From positions 12,772,001 to 12,836,000 of the forward strand of contig NC_133295.1 in assembly GCF_005239225.2 (NCBI RefSeq): a DNA stretch of 64,000 bases. Reading direction: 5' to 3'. This DNA comes from Populus alba (taxonomy: Eukaryota; Streptophyta; Magnoliopsida; Malpighiales; Salicaceae). The notes below the pieces were generated by a model. It saw only the letters and a list, made by a program, of their open reading frames with translations, was not told the DNA's origin and did not search any database. Shown here one piece after another: positions 22,725-35,300 of this stretch. Both the position numbers and the translations under genes were made by a program. Position 1 is the stretch's first letter. Every line of letters begins with the position of its first letter.

Positions 22725-24360
22725 ACAGTGGATTCTGGAACCTTACTGCCCCCAGTTATTGGAACTAGAAGCTGACTCTGGAAGTGTTTTGGCAAGACTC
22801 CTGATTTTTTGCTAGAGAATGAACACGGAGAGCAAGACAACCGAAGGATAGAATCTCATTCCAACAAACATTGAAGATTCGTTTCAAAAGATGGCTGTCT
22901 GGTTCCTGGTTCGTGATCATTCAGTGTATAAAGCAATTTGGAAGACTGCTGTCCTTTAACAGCTTGTCATCAAAGCCTCTGTTTTTAAATAATAAATAAA
23001 GGGAGTGGTTAACAGAATTTTTGCACATGCTTCGCCATCAAATGGCATGTGTAACCGCTACCGAAGCTTGGACAGGCAAATGATTTTTTTTCTTCCAATT
23101 ATTGAAGACTTCACTTTGATTATGATACCCTCTTTAATTGCTTTTCCAAATCAATTCAATTTTCTCCTCCTCGGGTTTGAACTTGCCCCACTTGGAGAAA
23201 GTTCCATTTCGAAGAAATTTCCTCTTCTTTCTGCCACACGTGTGAACCAAATAGATAATTTATTCGAGAATACCAGGTTTATTCTCAATTTTGTTAATAA
23301 AAATTAAATCTTTTTTCTTAAAATAATGTTTGAAGCATATTTATTTTATCAGTTTAATATATTTTAAAAAAGTAAATTCACTGACTGTGTTCTCAATATT
23401 CAAACTTAAATAATCATAATAATAAAAAGAAGAAGAAGAATATACGTTTTTATCATAGAATAATCTTTTAAAATTAATTAAAAACTATCCTTAAATTCAT
23501 TTTCACCAAAATTATTAAACCTAATCTAAGATAGATTCAGGTTACAAATTGAACGGTTTTTTTTTTTTAATTTAAATTATTTTATGATGATTTTTTTTAT
23601 AAAATATTAAAATTAAATTCTGAATTAAATTCATTCTGTTAAACTCTCACATAATTAATTCAAAATATCAAAATCAATAAGTTAGTAGATTGATTTATTA
23701 TGGCATGTAAAGTTTAATAACATATATTTTTACACGAACTGATGACTCTAGAGCTACAATCTATTTGTAAAGTCAATAACATGAAAATTAACCAGTAAAA
23801 TCTTATGTCTTCTTCTCTAGACTGCTCCAGAAAATGAAAAAAACATCTCATTGATAAAAAGATTTCCCTAAAGTCAACCGACAAGTTGCTGTATGCCTAA
23901 GCAGATACATGTACTCAACTTTCTTTCTCAGACACAAAAGGGGATTGAAACTGACACCATCGATCGAAACTGGTTCATGGCTCTCTCAATATCTATGCTT
24001 CCGCTGGCAACCGGGGGTTTGGCACGGTAAAGTAGACTTTTTGACATAAGAAAACAGTATTATGTTCAACAATAGAAAATCAAAAAAGAAAAACGTGAAA
24101 AGGGGGGCTGTGGTGGCTTGACGTGTCAACCAACCCTTCCTTCCTTCAAATTCCCCTTCTATTTCCATTCCTTCCTTTCTCCTTTCTCTCTTCCATGCTC
24201 CCCTTTGTCTCTTCAATCAAGATTTAACAGATACCATAGTTGAAAAAGAAGCTCTTTCTTGTCTGGGCTCAATCAAGATATTGTATTTATTGTCACCAAA
24301 AACCTCAAACAGAAGCTGTTAAACAGTCAATCAAGAAATCATTTCTTGAGACCTGAAAAA
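22725..24360. other. Intergenic region between PPR and ClpD
   Basis: It holds the PPR 3' UTR and AT-rich spacer (23300-23800). The ORF at 23005-23307 has no recognisable domain. The last 150 bp before the ATG at 24361 are CT-rich, as expected of a 5' leader. An upstream in-frame ATG exists at 24259, but the protein start at 24361 ([12 protein letters not shown]) aligns with the ERD1 family. Confidence 0.55.
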
Positions 24361-27300
24361 ATGGAAGTGTTACTGTCTTCATCATCTCCTTTATCAGTTC
24401 ATTCAAGATTGGATTTTTATTCACTTCGAAAACCAAAAGATTCTAGCTTCGTCTTTCACTCTAACAACTATAACACAATATCTTCTCCTTTTTCTTCTTG
24501 TTTTGGTATTTCAATCTCACAAAAACAACAAAACAGGAAGGCCCTTTTGTTAAAACGTTTTAATTCCAGCAAAAAACGAAGAATTCTTCAAGTTTCGGCT
24601 GTTTTTGAGAGGTTTACAGAGAGAGCAATAAAAGCTGTGGTTTTTTCTCAGAGAGAAGCAAGAGCTTTAGGCAAAGATATGGTTTTTACGCAGCATCTTT
24701 TGTTGGGTTTAATTATTGAAGATCGTGATCCAAATGGGTTTCTTGGGTCAGGAATCAAGATTGATAAAGCTCGTGAAGTTGTTAAAAGTATTTGGCAGAG
24801 GGAGAGTGATAGTGCTGAAGCTAGTGAGTTAGTTTCTAAAGGTGAGAGAGGTGTTTCCCACAGTGATGTGCCCTTTTCTGCCAGTACTAAGAGGGTTTTT
24901 GAGGCTGCTATTGAGTATTCAAGGACCATGGGTCATAATTTTTATTGCGCCAGAACATATAGCCATTGGTTTGTTCACAGTTGATGATGGAAGTGCAGGC
25001 CGGGTTCTTAACAGGTAGCTGTTCTAATTGTGAAGGTCTTTCCATTTCTGTACATTTATTGGAGGGTTAGGTTTTTTTTTTTCCTGTCAATGAATATTCT
25101 TTGTTGATTGGTTGAAGTCATAATTGAATTCAGTGATGGGCTAACTTGTTTTTCTTGAACTTGACTTGATTAAGCTGATGTATAATCTTAGAAAGCAATG
25201 CTGAAGAAGCTAAACTTGACTTAATTACGAGAAAATGTTGTTGGATATGAACATATTGGCTTTATTATGTTTTAATGATGTCAAGTGCCTGCATTGATGA
25301 ACATTACGTGGTTTTCTTGATGGGCATAATTGAATGTGATTTCAGATTCGGGGTAGATGGTGATGGCTTAGCTGCTATAGCAATAACCAAACTTCAAGGG
25401 GAGCTTGTGAAAGATGGAAGAGAACCATCTGTGGAATCAAAAGGCAAACATGGGAAATCTGTTTCCAAGAGAGCTGCTGCTTTAAGATCCTATGAGAAAA
25501 CAAGAGGTAAGAATTCTGGTTTCTTAGAATAATTTTGTAGTTTTTTTAATTGCTATAACTGATGCATTGAGCGGAATGGTTTACAATTTGTTTATGTTTG
25601 CCAGAGAAAAGTGCATTGGCCCAATTCTGTGTGGATCTTACTGCCCGTGCAAGTGAAGGACACATTGATCCAGTTATTGGGCGGCACTCCGAAATTGAAA
25701 GAATTGTCCAGATACTTTGCCGCAGAACAAAAAATAACCCCATCCTTCTTGGTGAAAGTGGAGTTGGAAAGACAGCCATAGCTGAAGGATTAGCTATTAA
25801 AATTGCACAGGCTGACATTCCTGTGTTTCTTTTGGTATCTTTCTTCTGATCTAATTGTTGTTCCTATGGTTCTTTTAATGGTGTACTTACATCCAGACAT
25901 TTTTTTTTTGCTTATGACAAGAAAGCTTTGTTTTGCAAACCTACTTAGCTTCTTGTTTTATGCACAGGAAAAGCGTGTAATGTCCTTGGATGTTGGCCTG
26001 TTAATTGCTGGTGCAAAGGAAAGGGGAGAACTAGAGGCACGTGTTACTACATTAATAAAAGAGATTCAGAAAGAAGGTGGCTCCATTTTGAATTACATAT
26101 AGGAAGAGAGTGATGCTATTGTTGCTCAGACATGATATGTGTGCTTGCAGGTGATGTCATTCTTTTTATTGATGAAGTGCATACGCTTGTTGGGACTGGC
26201 ACTGTTGGACGAGGAAACAAGGGATCTGGCATTGACATTGCTAATTTATTGAAGCCATCTCTTGGGAGGGGTGAATTACAGGTGATGTCTCATATTATAT
26301 GATTATGTGAATGCATACCAAATATCTGAACATACCATGGAAATGTTTGTCCTAGATGCTAAATTTCTCCTATGAAAGTTTCAAGGAGTGATTTGAAACA
26401 AGCAGAATATGCTAAAATGGATAGAGGAAGGCAGTAGAGTGGCATGCGGGTAAAAATTTTAAACATTGCCCTGGGAAATTGTTGAGCACTGACCAGAAAG
26501 CGGATTTATTTACCTGAAAGTCATACATTTAAAAGTTTTATTTAGTTTAGTAAAATGATCTAGCAGGCAAATCATTATTGTCAGTGCTCCTTATTACAAG
26601 ATGAGTTTAAGCATTATTAACTCTCCTGAGTTTCCTTGTCTCTTACAGTCATAGCTTTTCCTGGTAAACACTGTAATTATCTGGCAAATGTCTCCATTAT
26701 TTATTCCAGAGCCGGTAATGAGGACGGGGATGGCACCTAACCTATTAGAAGTCCTTCATTTTTCAAGTGCATTTATCAACTTCTTTTAGTTCATTTTAGT
26801 GTCATTTGACTCATTTCAGTTTGTCCTCCCCCTTTGTGTTTTGTGGTCCTGGGTCCATAAGATGGAACAACTTATCTTCGCTGTATATTTTGTTGTTTGA
26901 GTTAATTGCTCAAGCTGAGCAAACAGACAGCATATAGGAAGCTCTTTGTATGTCTAAACAGTGCTCTCTTTGATTTTCTGTTCTCAGAGGAAATTTACTT
27001 GTATCCTTCATTTCTGAACCATTTATGCATTTCTTGCAGTGTATTGCGTCCACAACACTTGATGAATACAGAACACATTTTGAAATTGATAAAGCATTAG
27101 CAAGGAGATTCCAGCCTGTTTTGATTAATGAGCCAAGCCAGGTTGGCTTCAAATATGTACTGTCATTTATTTTTATGAAAGATGCCTTTTGTTTTCCATG
27201 TCTTATTTGAAATTCATATAAAAATATGTAGGAGGATGCAATTAGGATATTGTTGGGTCTGCGTCAAAGATATGAGGCCCATCACAACTGCAGATTCACG

Positions 27301-29803
27301 CCGGAAGCCATAAATGCTGCAGTGCACCTGTCAGCAAGGTATATTGCTGACAGGTATCTTCCAGATAAAGCAATTGATCTCATTGATGAGGCAGGAAGTA
27401 GAGCTCGAATGGAGGCCTATAGAAGGAAGAAAGAACAGCAAACCTTTATACTTTCAAAGACACCAGATGATTATTGGCAAGAAATCAGAACTGTTCAGGC
27501 TATGCATGAAGTGGTAATGATATTGTTCATATGGTTACCATGGTACAATTACATAATTCTTGATCTGTTGATAACACTGCCAGTAGTCTTATATCTAAGA
27601 CAACTATATTAACAGGTTCTAGCAAGTAGATTGGCAGATGATTGCAGTTTATCCAGCATGGATGGCAGTGGAGAAATCACTATAGAATCTTCTTTACCTC
27701 CCGCATCAAATGATGATGAGTATGTTGTTTTCCTCTAAAGTTCTTCTGGAGTGATAAAAGCAGCAGGCCTGCATTTTATCAAGCACTCACTCCTGATTTA
27801 ACTGAATTTTTAGCTGTGATTCTTTTCAGACCTGCTGTGGTGGGGCCTGATGATATAGCAGCCGTTGCTTCCCTCTGGTCAGGTATACCAGTTCAGCAGC
27901 TGACTGCTGATGAAAGAAAGTTTCTGGTGGGCCTTGAAGAGGAGCTCAGGAAACGAGTGATTGGTCAAGATGAGGCTGTTGCTGCAATATCTCGAGCTGT
28001 TAAGAGATCCCGTGTTGGCTTGAAGGATCCTGATAGGCCCATAGCAGCAATGCTGTTTTGCGGCCCAACCGGGGTCGGCAAGACTGAACTAACAAAAGCT
28101 TTGGCTCAAAATTATTTTGGATCCGTAAGGCCTCAAACTATATTACACAAGATGTTTTGGTTATTCTTTATACAATTTGACTATTTTGATACAACAACAA
28201 TGCAGGGTTTCTCAGCTATTAACAGTTGAAAGAAAGTAGCATGTTCTCTAAAATATTAAGGCTCTTAGATATAACTATAGCATATAAGAAATCAAACTTT
28301 GCTGGCTTGTTACGTAATGACTAGAGTCGATAACAAATGCAATGGACAAAAGCAAATCTGAATATTTTGGGGAGTTGTACGTTACTTGGGGGTAAATTGG
28401 TTACTTGGGGGTAAATTGACTACTCTGACATGATTACTGTCTTTTAAAGAGTGATCTAGAATCCTGATTTCTTAAGTTCAAAATTCTGATTCGCCTCTGC
28501 TTCTTGCCTAACATTATTGTTGCAGGAGTCAGCCATGCTTAGATTAGATATGAGTGAGTATATGGAACGACACACTGTGAGCAAGTTAATAGGAGCTCCT
28601 CCAGGTTATGTTGGTTATGGCAAGGGGGGCATTCTGACAGAATCTATTAGAAAACAGCCTTTCACTGTTGTTTTGCTTGATGAAATAGAGAAAGCCCATC
28701 CAGATATATTCAACATTCTGCTTCAATTATTTGAAGATGGCCATCTTACAGATTCTCAGGTTGGTACTAAATGTAGCACATCTGTCTCACATTTTTTAAA
28801 TTTTCATTTTGATAAAGAAGTTGGCATCGCCTTTTATCTTGAGTGTGAAACAAGACAAAATATAGTTCCATCAATTGAAGACTTCACATTAGCCAAATTT
28901 TCTGCTCATTTTTTTCTTAGTCGGTACCTCTATTGAGTCGCTTATCATAGAGAGATTGGGTTTTACAGGGAAGGAGAGTATCTTTTAAGAATGCATTGGT
29001 AGTAATGACATCAAATGTTGGTTCTGCTGCCATTGCAAAGGGTGGACGAGCCTCCATTGGTTTCATGATTGAAGATAATGAGAATTCTTCGTATGCTGCA
29101 ATGCAATCATTGATAATGGAAGAACTCAAGGGATATTTTCGTCCAGAGTTGCTCAACAGAATAGACGAAGTTGTGGTATTCCATCCCCTTGAAAAGGCTC
29201 AGGTTTGTCAACCACTTTTTTCCCTTTTTCTTTTCCCCATGAACACCAGTGACTTTAGCGGTTGGAAGGCTTCAGCCATGTTTTATTAGATAAGGAGGCC
29301 CTGACTTGTATCCTCGGTGACTTCTTACAAGTCCTTGATCTCTTTCTTCTTTTCTTCGTTCCTCGTTGGTGCATGTGTGATCATGCATGTACTCGGTTTT
29401 TACAAGTTTGAACTTGAAATTCTAACTTCGCAACGCAGCATTAACAACATCAAACTTAAAAAATAGTTCTTACATCATCCTTTTATTTCAGATGCTCCAG
29501 ATTTTGAATCTTATGCTGCAAGAGGTGAAAGAAAGGCTGATTTCTCTTGGAATTGGGTTAGAGGTGTCAGAGTCGATCAAAGATCTTATATGCCAGCAAG
29601 GCTATGACAAGTTTTACGGCGCCCGGCCTCTTAGGAGAGCAGTTACTCAAGTAATCGAAAACCCCTTGAGTGAAGCATTCCTTGCAGGACAGTACAAGCC
29701 TGGTGACACAGCTTTCATTGATCTGGATGCTTCAGGCAACCCAGTTGTCTCAAATTGGTCAGATAGGAGCATGCACTTGTCTGATACATCATCAGCCTCC
29801 TAG
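24361..29803 (+). CDS. CLPD: Chloroplast Clp ATPase subunit ClpD (ERD1), with one frameshift in exon 1
   Basis: Twelve exons: 24361-25014, 25346-25506, 25605-25834, 25968-26076, 26151-26281, 27040-27141, 27232-27513, 27616-27719, 27830-28124, 28526-28759, 28969-29202 and 29492-29803. They encode about 948 aa, the size of Arabidopsis ERD1. A Ser-rich transit peptide precedes the Clp N repeat ([19 protein letters not shown]). AAA-1 has Walker A GESGVGKT and Walker B ILFIDE; AAA-2 has Walker A GPTGVGKT, with VVLLDE and the sensor [10 protein letters not shown]. ClpD is an Hsp100 unfoldase feeding the stromal Clp protease and is dehydration- and senescence-induced in Arabidopsis. Oddity: five Ts at 24939-24943 where four are needed put exon 1 out of frame (stop after HSWFVHS-like text). 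All other exons are intact, so this may be an assembly error. Confidence 0.93.
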
Positions 29804-30541
29804 TAACTTGATATATAGTCTAATTTCTTATGATAGTATACAATCTTTGTACATATTCTATAAGTTTTGTATGGTTACTACAGGTGATTATTCGAGTCAA
29901 CTGTAAATAAGTAAAGCATTATGATTATTCTTTAAATCCATTATCAGAAAATAATTACCTCCTTTATTTGTCATCACCCATCACAAGCAACCTTTTCTTT
30001 CTTATGAATTAATCTCTATCTATATATCTTTTGGTTTTGAATGAAACAGAAATGTAGATGCACATGCAATGCATTCATTTGAATATTTCTTAAGAGTAAT
30101 GCACGCAATGCATACAGTTTGATTAGCACTTTTTGGTATTTATATCTTATTTATTTTTTGCGTTGGAAAGTGTTTTTGTAAAAAAAAAAATTAATTATTT
30201 TCTTTTGATGTTTTTAAATTGTTTGGATGTGCTAATATTAAAATATATATTTTAAAAATATTATTTAGATATATTTTAAAAATGAAAAAATACTTTGGAT
30301 AATTTTGGCTATGTTTTGTAAATTTGGACTCTTGCATGCTTTAACTCTGCCTATTTCAAATAAAACCGAGTTGAACTTTGTTATTTGTACAACAGGCACG
30401 CACATCTTACTGCTTGATATTCTAAGATATTGTGGTCCTAACCGAGACCAATTGTAACTGTTTATGATCATGCAAATCCTGGCTGGTTCTTTGCATGAAA
30501 ATTGTGAAGTGCAGTGGTTCTACATCGCTCTTTCGACAGTC
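29804..30541. other. Intergenic spacer with a dispersed AT-rich repeat
   Basis: ClpD 3' UTR to about 29950, then spacer. About 30150-30300 is another copy of the AT-rich MITE-like repeat. No ORF of note. Confidence 0.5.
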
Positions 30542-30548
30542 TATAAAT
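30542..30548 (+). promoter_or_regulatory. TATA box upstream of the hairpin cluster
   Basis: TATAAAT lies about 80 bp upstream of the first hairpin arm, at a plausible distance for a start near 30575. No ORF begins downstream, which fits a non-coding Pol II transcript. Confidence 0.55.
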
Positions 30549-30619
30549 ACCTAGTGGCTGCATCGACACAACATTCGCCATAGGAGGGGAGGTTGAAGCT
30601 TATTGCAGTCAAGAGTGTA

Positions 30620-30702
30620 TGTGAAGATTGGAGGGAACTAAAGAGGTGGCACTCCTTTCTTTCTTGCTGCTTCCTGTTTAGTTTCCTCCAATATTTCATG
30701 TC
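30620..30702 (+). ncRNA. miR2275-like hairpin 1
   Basis: The 5' arm is about 30621-30647 (GATTGGAGGGAACTAAAGAG). The 3' arm, 30677-30698, is a 22-nt candidate mature sequence from TTTAGTTTCC to AATATTTCA. The arms pair almost continuously, including a central TTGGAGG(G/A)AACTAAA helix, around a loop of about 30 nt. Confidence 0.82.
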
Positions 30703-30760
30703 CAGATTTTCTCTGAAACCTTTCTTCAGATCAAATGACTAAAACTGTTATGCAGAGTTT

Positions 30761-30842
30761 TATGTGAGAGGATTGGAGGGAATCAAACAAAACGAAACTT
30801 TGAGTGTTTTTTTTTGCTTAATTTTCTCCAATACCTCATGTT
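30761..30842 (+). ncRNA. miR2275-like hairpin 2
   Basis: The 5' arm is about 30763-30792 (GATTGGAGGGAATCAAACAA). The 3' arm candidate, 30817-30838 (CTTAATTTTCTCCAATACCT plus CA), is the most diverged of the three. Pairing includes TTGGAG with CTCCAA and flanking A/U pairs. Confidence 0.72.
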
Positions 30843-30959
30843 CAGCTTGTCATTCATGTATCATAATTTCATTTTCTAGTTTCTTTTCCAGTATATTTAT
30901 GCATGGCATTCATACATGATATCTGCAGTGCAAAATGCTTGGAAATTGATGTAATGTGG

Positions 30960-31045
30960 ATGTGAGAATTGGAGGAAACCAAAGAGATTGATGTTTGAAA
31001 TGAACGGTGCTTTCTCTCTGGTTTTCTCCAATATCTCATATTCAG
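30960..31045 (+). ncRNA. miR2275-like hairpin 3
   Basis: The 5' arm is about 30961-30988 (GAATTGGAGGAAACCAAAGA). The 3' arm candidate, 31017-31038, runs from TCTGGTTTTC to AATATCTCA and differs from the rice miR2275a sequence I remember at two positions. Confidence 0.82.
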
Positions 31046-31050
31046 TTCCC

Positions 31051-33309
31051 ATTGAAGGAGTTGGTACTTCCAAGGAAGTTATTTTGAAGAGTTTGGTTTA
31101 TACTGTTATTATATTTGGGTTTAGGTATTTCTTCTAAATTTCACTGTGAACATTTAGCTTTTTGTCATCATCTTTATAAATTTATATGTTTAAAGATAAC
31201 AAAAAAAAAAAAAAAACATATAACATGAACTTTTTTGTCAAATAAAATTATTTGACACAAACATCAACTATTTTGATGGTCTAAATCGATATCAACAATA
31301 TTTCTCTTTCTCTACCACTAGAATCTGATGACCTCTTTCTTCATTCTCTTAATTAGGGATTAAAAAATAATAAAAATATATTTTTTAACCAAAATTGAAT
31401 TTGAAAAAAAAATTGAGCACTGAAATTATATAATTTATATTATTTTTAAAGTTAGAGGATCAAATTGTATATTTTTTAAAATTCCTGGCATGCCTTCCAT
31501 GTATGATGTTTTTTTTTTTTTTTTTTTTTATCTTTATTCTTTCAATTCCATCATTGACTAAGAAATTAAAAGTAATTGGTCTTTAATTTAAGATTAAATT
31601 ATCTAAAATAAAACTTTGAAAATCAAAATAAATTGTTAAAAAATAAACAGTATCATCCACAATATTTACAAGAAGGTGAATAATATCGGCTGCAAAGTGT
31701 TCATTCCATGAGTTTTATATATATATATTAAAAATCTAATTGAGATTAAAAAAAAAAAAAAAGACTGGAAACCTAATAGACTAACCTCAAAGGTTGGAGA
31801 CTTTTACGAGGTATGCCCAAAATAAAAGAATGGGTCAGCATCGGTCCAAATAACCTGTTTAGTTAAACAACCTTAACCCGACCCGACTCCAGCAACAGGC
31901 ACCTTTAACCAACAGAACACCTCACACTAACCTTTAATGGTCAAAACAGTTTGGGTTTTTGGAGGGAAAATACCATCACCCTTCACCTCAACGTCTATCA
32001 TTCTTTTCACTCTCTTGTTAAAGTGCTACGATTTCTCTCTCAAAAAACCGGTTCTTATAGCCCAAGTTTTGGATAAGAACTCAATTTTAATGAGCTATAC
32101 TTTGAAAAAGCTTACAATATCATAAACTCAACCTAGTAAAAAAGATAAACTTTCATGAGCTCAGAAAAGAATTCAATGTCATGAGCTTAGTTAAGGAAAA
32201 GAGCCTAACCTAATTTTTATCAGCTCATCCTAAACAAAAAAATGCCCAACTCCCAAATACATATTTAGATGTATAAAAATCATATAAAGACATGTTCAAT
32301 ATCTATCGATATTAATATTATATGGAAGATAATATACACAAGGTCTTTAAAAGCTTATTACATTTCTATCAATATCAATATTATATAAAGAATAATATAT
32401 AAAAAATCTCAAGAAAAATACAATATTTCTATTATATTAATGTTTGTATAAGTGATATTTATCTTATATTAATATACACGTCAGAGATATTTTTTCTTAT
32501 TAAAATTATCATAGCAATATTACATTTTAACATCTTCTCTTCATAAAAAACGATTCATATGCTATACATATACTATTTTATAATCAATACAAAATCAAAT
32601 ATGGAGAAAATTAGAAGCTTTTATTGAAGTGGGAGTGAATGAATTACAAAGAAAATTGGACTCAATTAAAAGGAAATAAGTTTTTTAGAAAGGTTAGGTT
32701 GGAAAGTGTTTTTATAAAAATTGAAGAATATTTTGGTATTAAATTATTATTTTTTGTATTTTTAAATTTTTTTGATGTGGTAATAATAAAAATATTTTTT
32801 AAAAAATAAAAAAAATATTTTAATATATTTATAATAAAATAAATTTAAAAAATAATAATTAAAAGTACCCTAACTTTCAAACACGAAACCAAGTAGTCGA
32901 AAGATAAATTTAATATGGAGATTACTTTTCCCTTATGTCTTAAATAGCAATAACTAATTCATTTGAATTTTAAAATGGATTTGATTTTTAGTCTTCCCTC
33001 AAAAGAGTCAAAACAGCATTGAACTGACATTGGTTACTACATGTGTCAATCCTTCATTGCTCAGAAAACATCCACCGTCCACGTGGTCCTCCTCTTCACT
33101 GAAAAGATCTCAGCCATTCACTTACCTTCATCTCTTTCAACCTAACATCTTCCCGAAAGAGAGAGAGTGAGCTTGTTCCTTCCTCCTGGGTCAAAATAGG
33201 TCCTCGATCTCTTGCATAAAACTAATTAAGGGAATTGGTGTTTACTCAGGGACTGTACAGTTGACCCCCTCAAACGTATCAGATGGTTTCATGGCGATTT
33301 CTTCTCTCG
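31051..33309. other. AT-rich intergenic spacer
   Basis: No gene is recognised. Contents are poly-A and poly-T runs (31201, 31510, 31750), a degraded AT-rich repeat near 32690-32890, and, from about 33240, sequence that is also present beside the second metacaspase (45800-45870). The ORF at 31937-32125 has no support. Confidence 0.55.
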
Positions 33310-35300
33310 TTACAAGGAGAAAGGTTTTGAATACACATCAAATGGTTCAGTAGCAGTTAACTGTGGTTCCTGCAGAGAAATCTTAACATCACCAGTCAGC
33401 AATATATCCCCATGTCTATCTTTTCCTAAGAAAATGGAGATTAAATAATGAAAATGATGCATGAGCACATTCAAACAAAGAAGATCATAACATTTATGTC
33501 ACCACAGCTTTTGCAATGGTGATATGTGCAGAATACAAACGGCGGCGACAAGATTAATGATGAAAAAGCATACCTGTGTGACCTCTCCACTGAAAGTCCG
33601 CCCTGTTAAGAACATTGAGATAAGTGATGTTATAACACCACCACGAAGCTCATTGGTCTTATCACGGATGGTAGACCGCATTGCATTTAGCAAGCTGCCG
33701 TATGTAGTTGCATGTCCGAGCTCGATGGCTAGGATGAATGAGTAAGTCATCGCACCTGTTGAAGTGATCTTTGATAGAGCCTGTCCATATGGATTCGGAT
33801 TGAATAAGTGAATTTCAGCTGCGAATTGGAAAATCCGTTCTTGATTTCTAGATTATAAAGTTCGATATGTTTAGGGAAGTACCGAGGTGTCCGCGGAGGT
33901 TTGATCATCGTCGCAGCTACTGAAGGAAATCGCTTCCCCACCGCTTGTTCCTTTCCATTCTCCTGATCGAGGACGATGATCTTCCCAAACATACTTCCCA
34001 CTCCTGCTTTCAATGATGTAAGCATTCATGAGCAAGAAAAGTACAAAAATGTGACAAGGATTTATGCCTGTAGTTCTCCACCACAAGGTTACCCTCCATT
34101 TTTAGTGAGAAAAGAACGGGAAAATACAAACCTGTCCATTCTGCAGAGAAACGGTAAATCCAACACGGTGCCGCTATGGCAAGCATCAATGATGGCATGG
34201 AGCTTAACACCATGGGAAAGAGGCTTGACAATTATTTCATTGATCTCATCATCAACGATCATTCCTTGAGTTTCAAAGTCCGTTGGACAAAGTGTTTCAT
34301 CGTAACCATCCAACTCATCTCCATTTTGATCCTTCTTCTGCGAACCATGACCGGAAAAAATGAAACACTAATGAATCTCCAGGCTGACATCCTTGCACGA
34401 GCCATGACAATGCCAGTCTCATGTTGGATTTCGTTGGCCGCCTAAAAGGATCGGTTTCTTCCTCTGCAAATTGATTATTAGTCATCATGAATGGTGATAT
34501 AATCACAAAAAACTCCATGTTCCTTAAGCACTGGACGCATTGGTCAGGATTATTATCACAATTGCTTTAGCTACACAGGATTAGCACTGCTAGCAAAATG
34601 AACAATGGGAGTCATATGCATATATTTGGAAGTTTATGATATGCTAAAACAATCCAAAATAACTGAAATTAAGCTATCAAGACAAACACCAAGAAAGTGA
34701 AATCCAGAAAAGTCAATAATTTGGAAAGAAAATTAATGTAAATGATGTGAATCCATTATATGCCATTTGCGAGGGAACCGATAATTTCAAGAAATAAAAC
34801 ATTCCAAGATACTATATTAAAACAGAGTTAATTAATAATTAATCAATTACCAAGACATTATAAATCAAACTATCAAGGAATGGAAATAAATTTCGGAAAA
34901 TTCTTACCAGTGAGCACGATGATGGAGGATTCAGGGAAGTTGAACCTATTAACCAACAAATACTTCATGCACACAACATCATTAATGCTCCCTTTGAGTT
35001 CATTCTTAGTATTCTTATAAGACACCCCACAAATAACAGCACGCTTTGTGCCATGGACAGCGGGTGGTGGACCAGGAGGTGCATGATTGTATGGTGATGG
35101 AACCACCTGAGAAGGATGATGTGGGGGTGGTCATGGTGGTCTTGGCCTGAGGTGGAGTAAGATAGAGTAAGCGGTGGCGGGGCAGAGCGAGAATCAGCTA
35201 CGAGGGTGGTGGCATGGCAGATAGCACAGCAGATGGAGTTGGCTCCTGGTGGAAGCTGCATAGGGCTGCTGCAGTTTGAACAGTTGAGTGACATGTACAC
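33310..35300 (-). pseudogene. Type I metacaspase (AMC1-like), frameshifted tandem copy
   Basis: Five exons in the same positions as the intact copy: 34908-35300, 34132-34463, 33883-34003, 33574-33780 and 33310-33369. Splice sites are preserved. Breaks: the first codon of the intact copy is GTG here (next ATG at 35292-35294); one base is missing in exon 1 near 35120-35130; and one extra A lies in a run of six near 34356-34361. The extra A shifts the frame right before the SGHG motif with the catalytic His. The LSD1-type zinc finger (CSNC...CAIC) and DACHSG catalytic Cys sequence are otherwise recognisable. About 12.5 kb separates it from its duplicate at 45870-48002. The two indels could be real or assembly errors. 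Confidence 0.85.

Larger units (their letters stand above)
30575..31050 (+). ncRNA. MIR2275: Polycistronic MIR2275-like primary transcript (three hairpins)
   Basis: Three stem-loops lie in tandem on the same strand within about 430 bp. Each has a 5' arm containing TTGGAGG(G/A)AA and a 3' arm containing TTT(C/T)CTCCAATA. The 3' arms match the 22-nt miR2275 consensus known from rice and maize with about two mismatches for two of the three. miR2275 is the trigger that cleaves PHAS precursors to start 24-nt phased siRNAs in anthers, and clustered MIR2275 precursors are known in grasses. Transcript limits are inferred from the TATA box and the last hairpin. Small-RNA data were not available. Confidence 0.82.
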
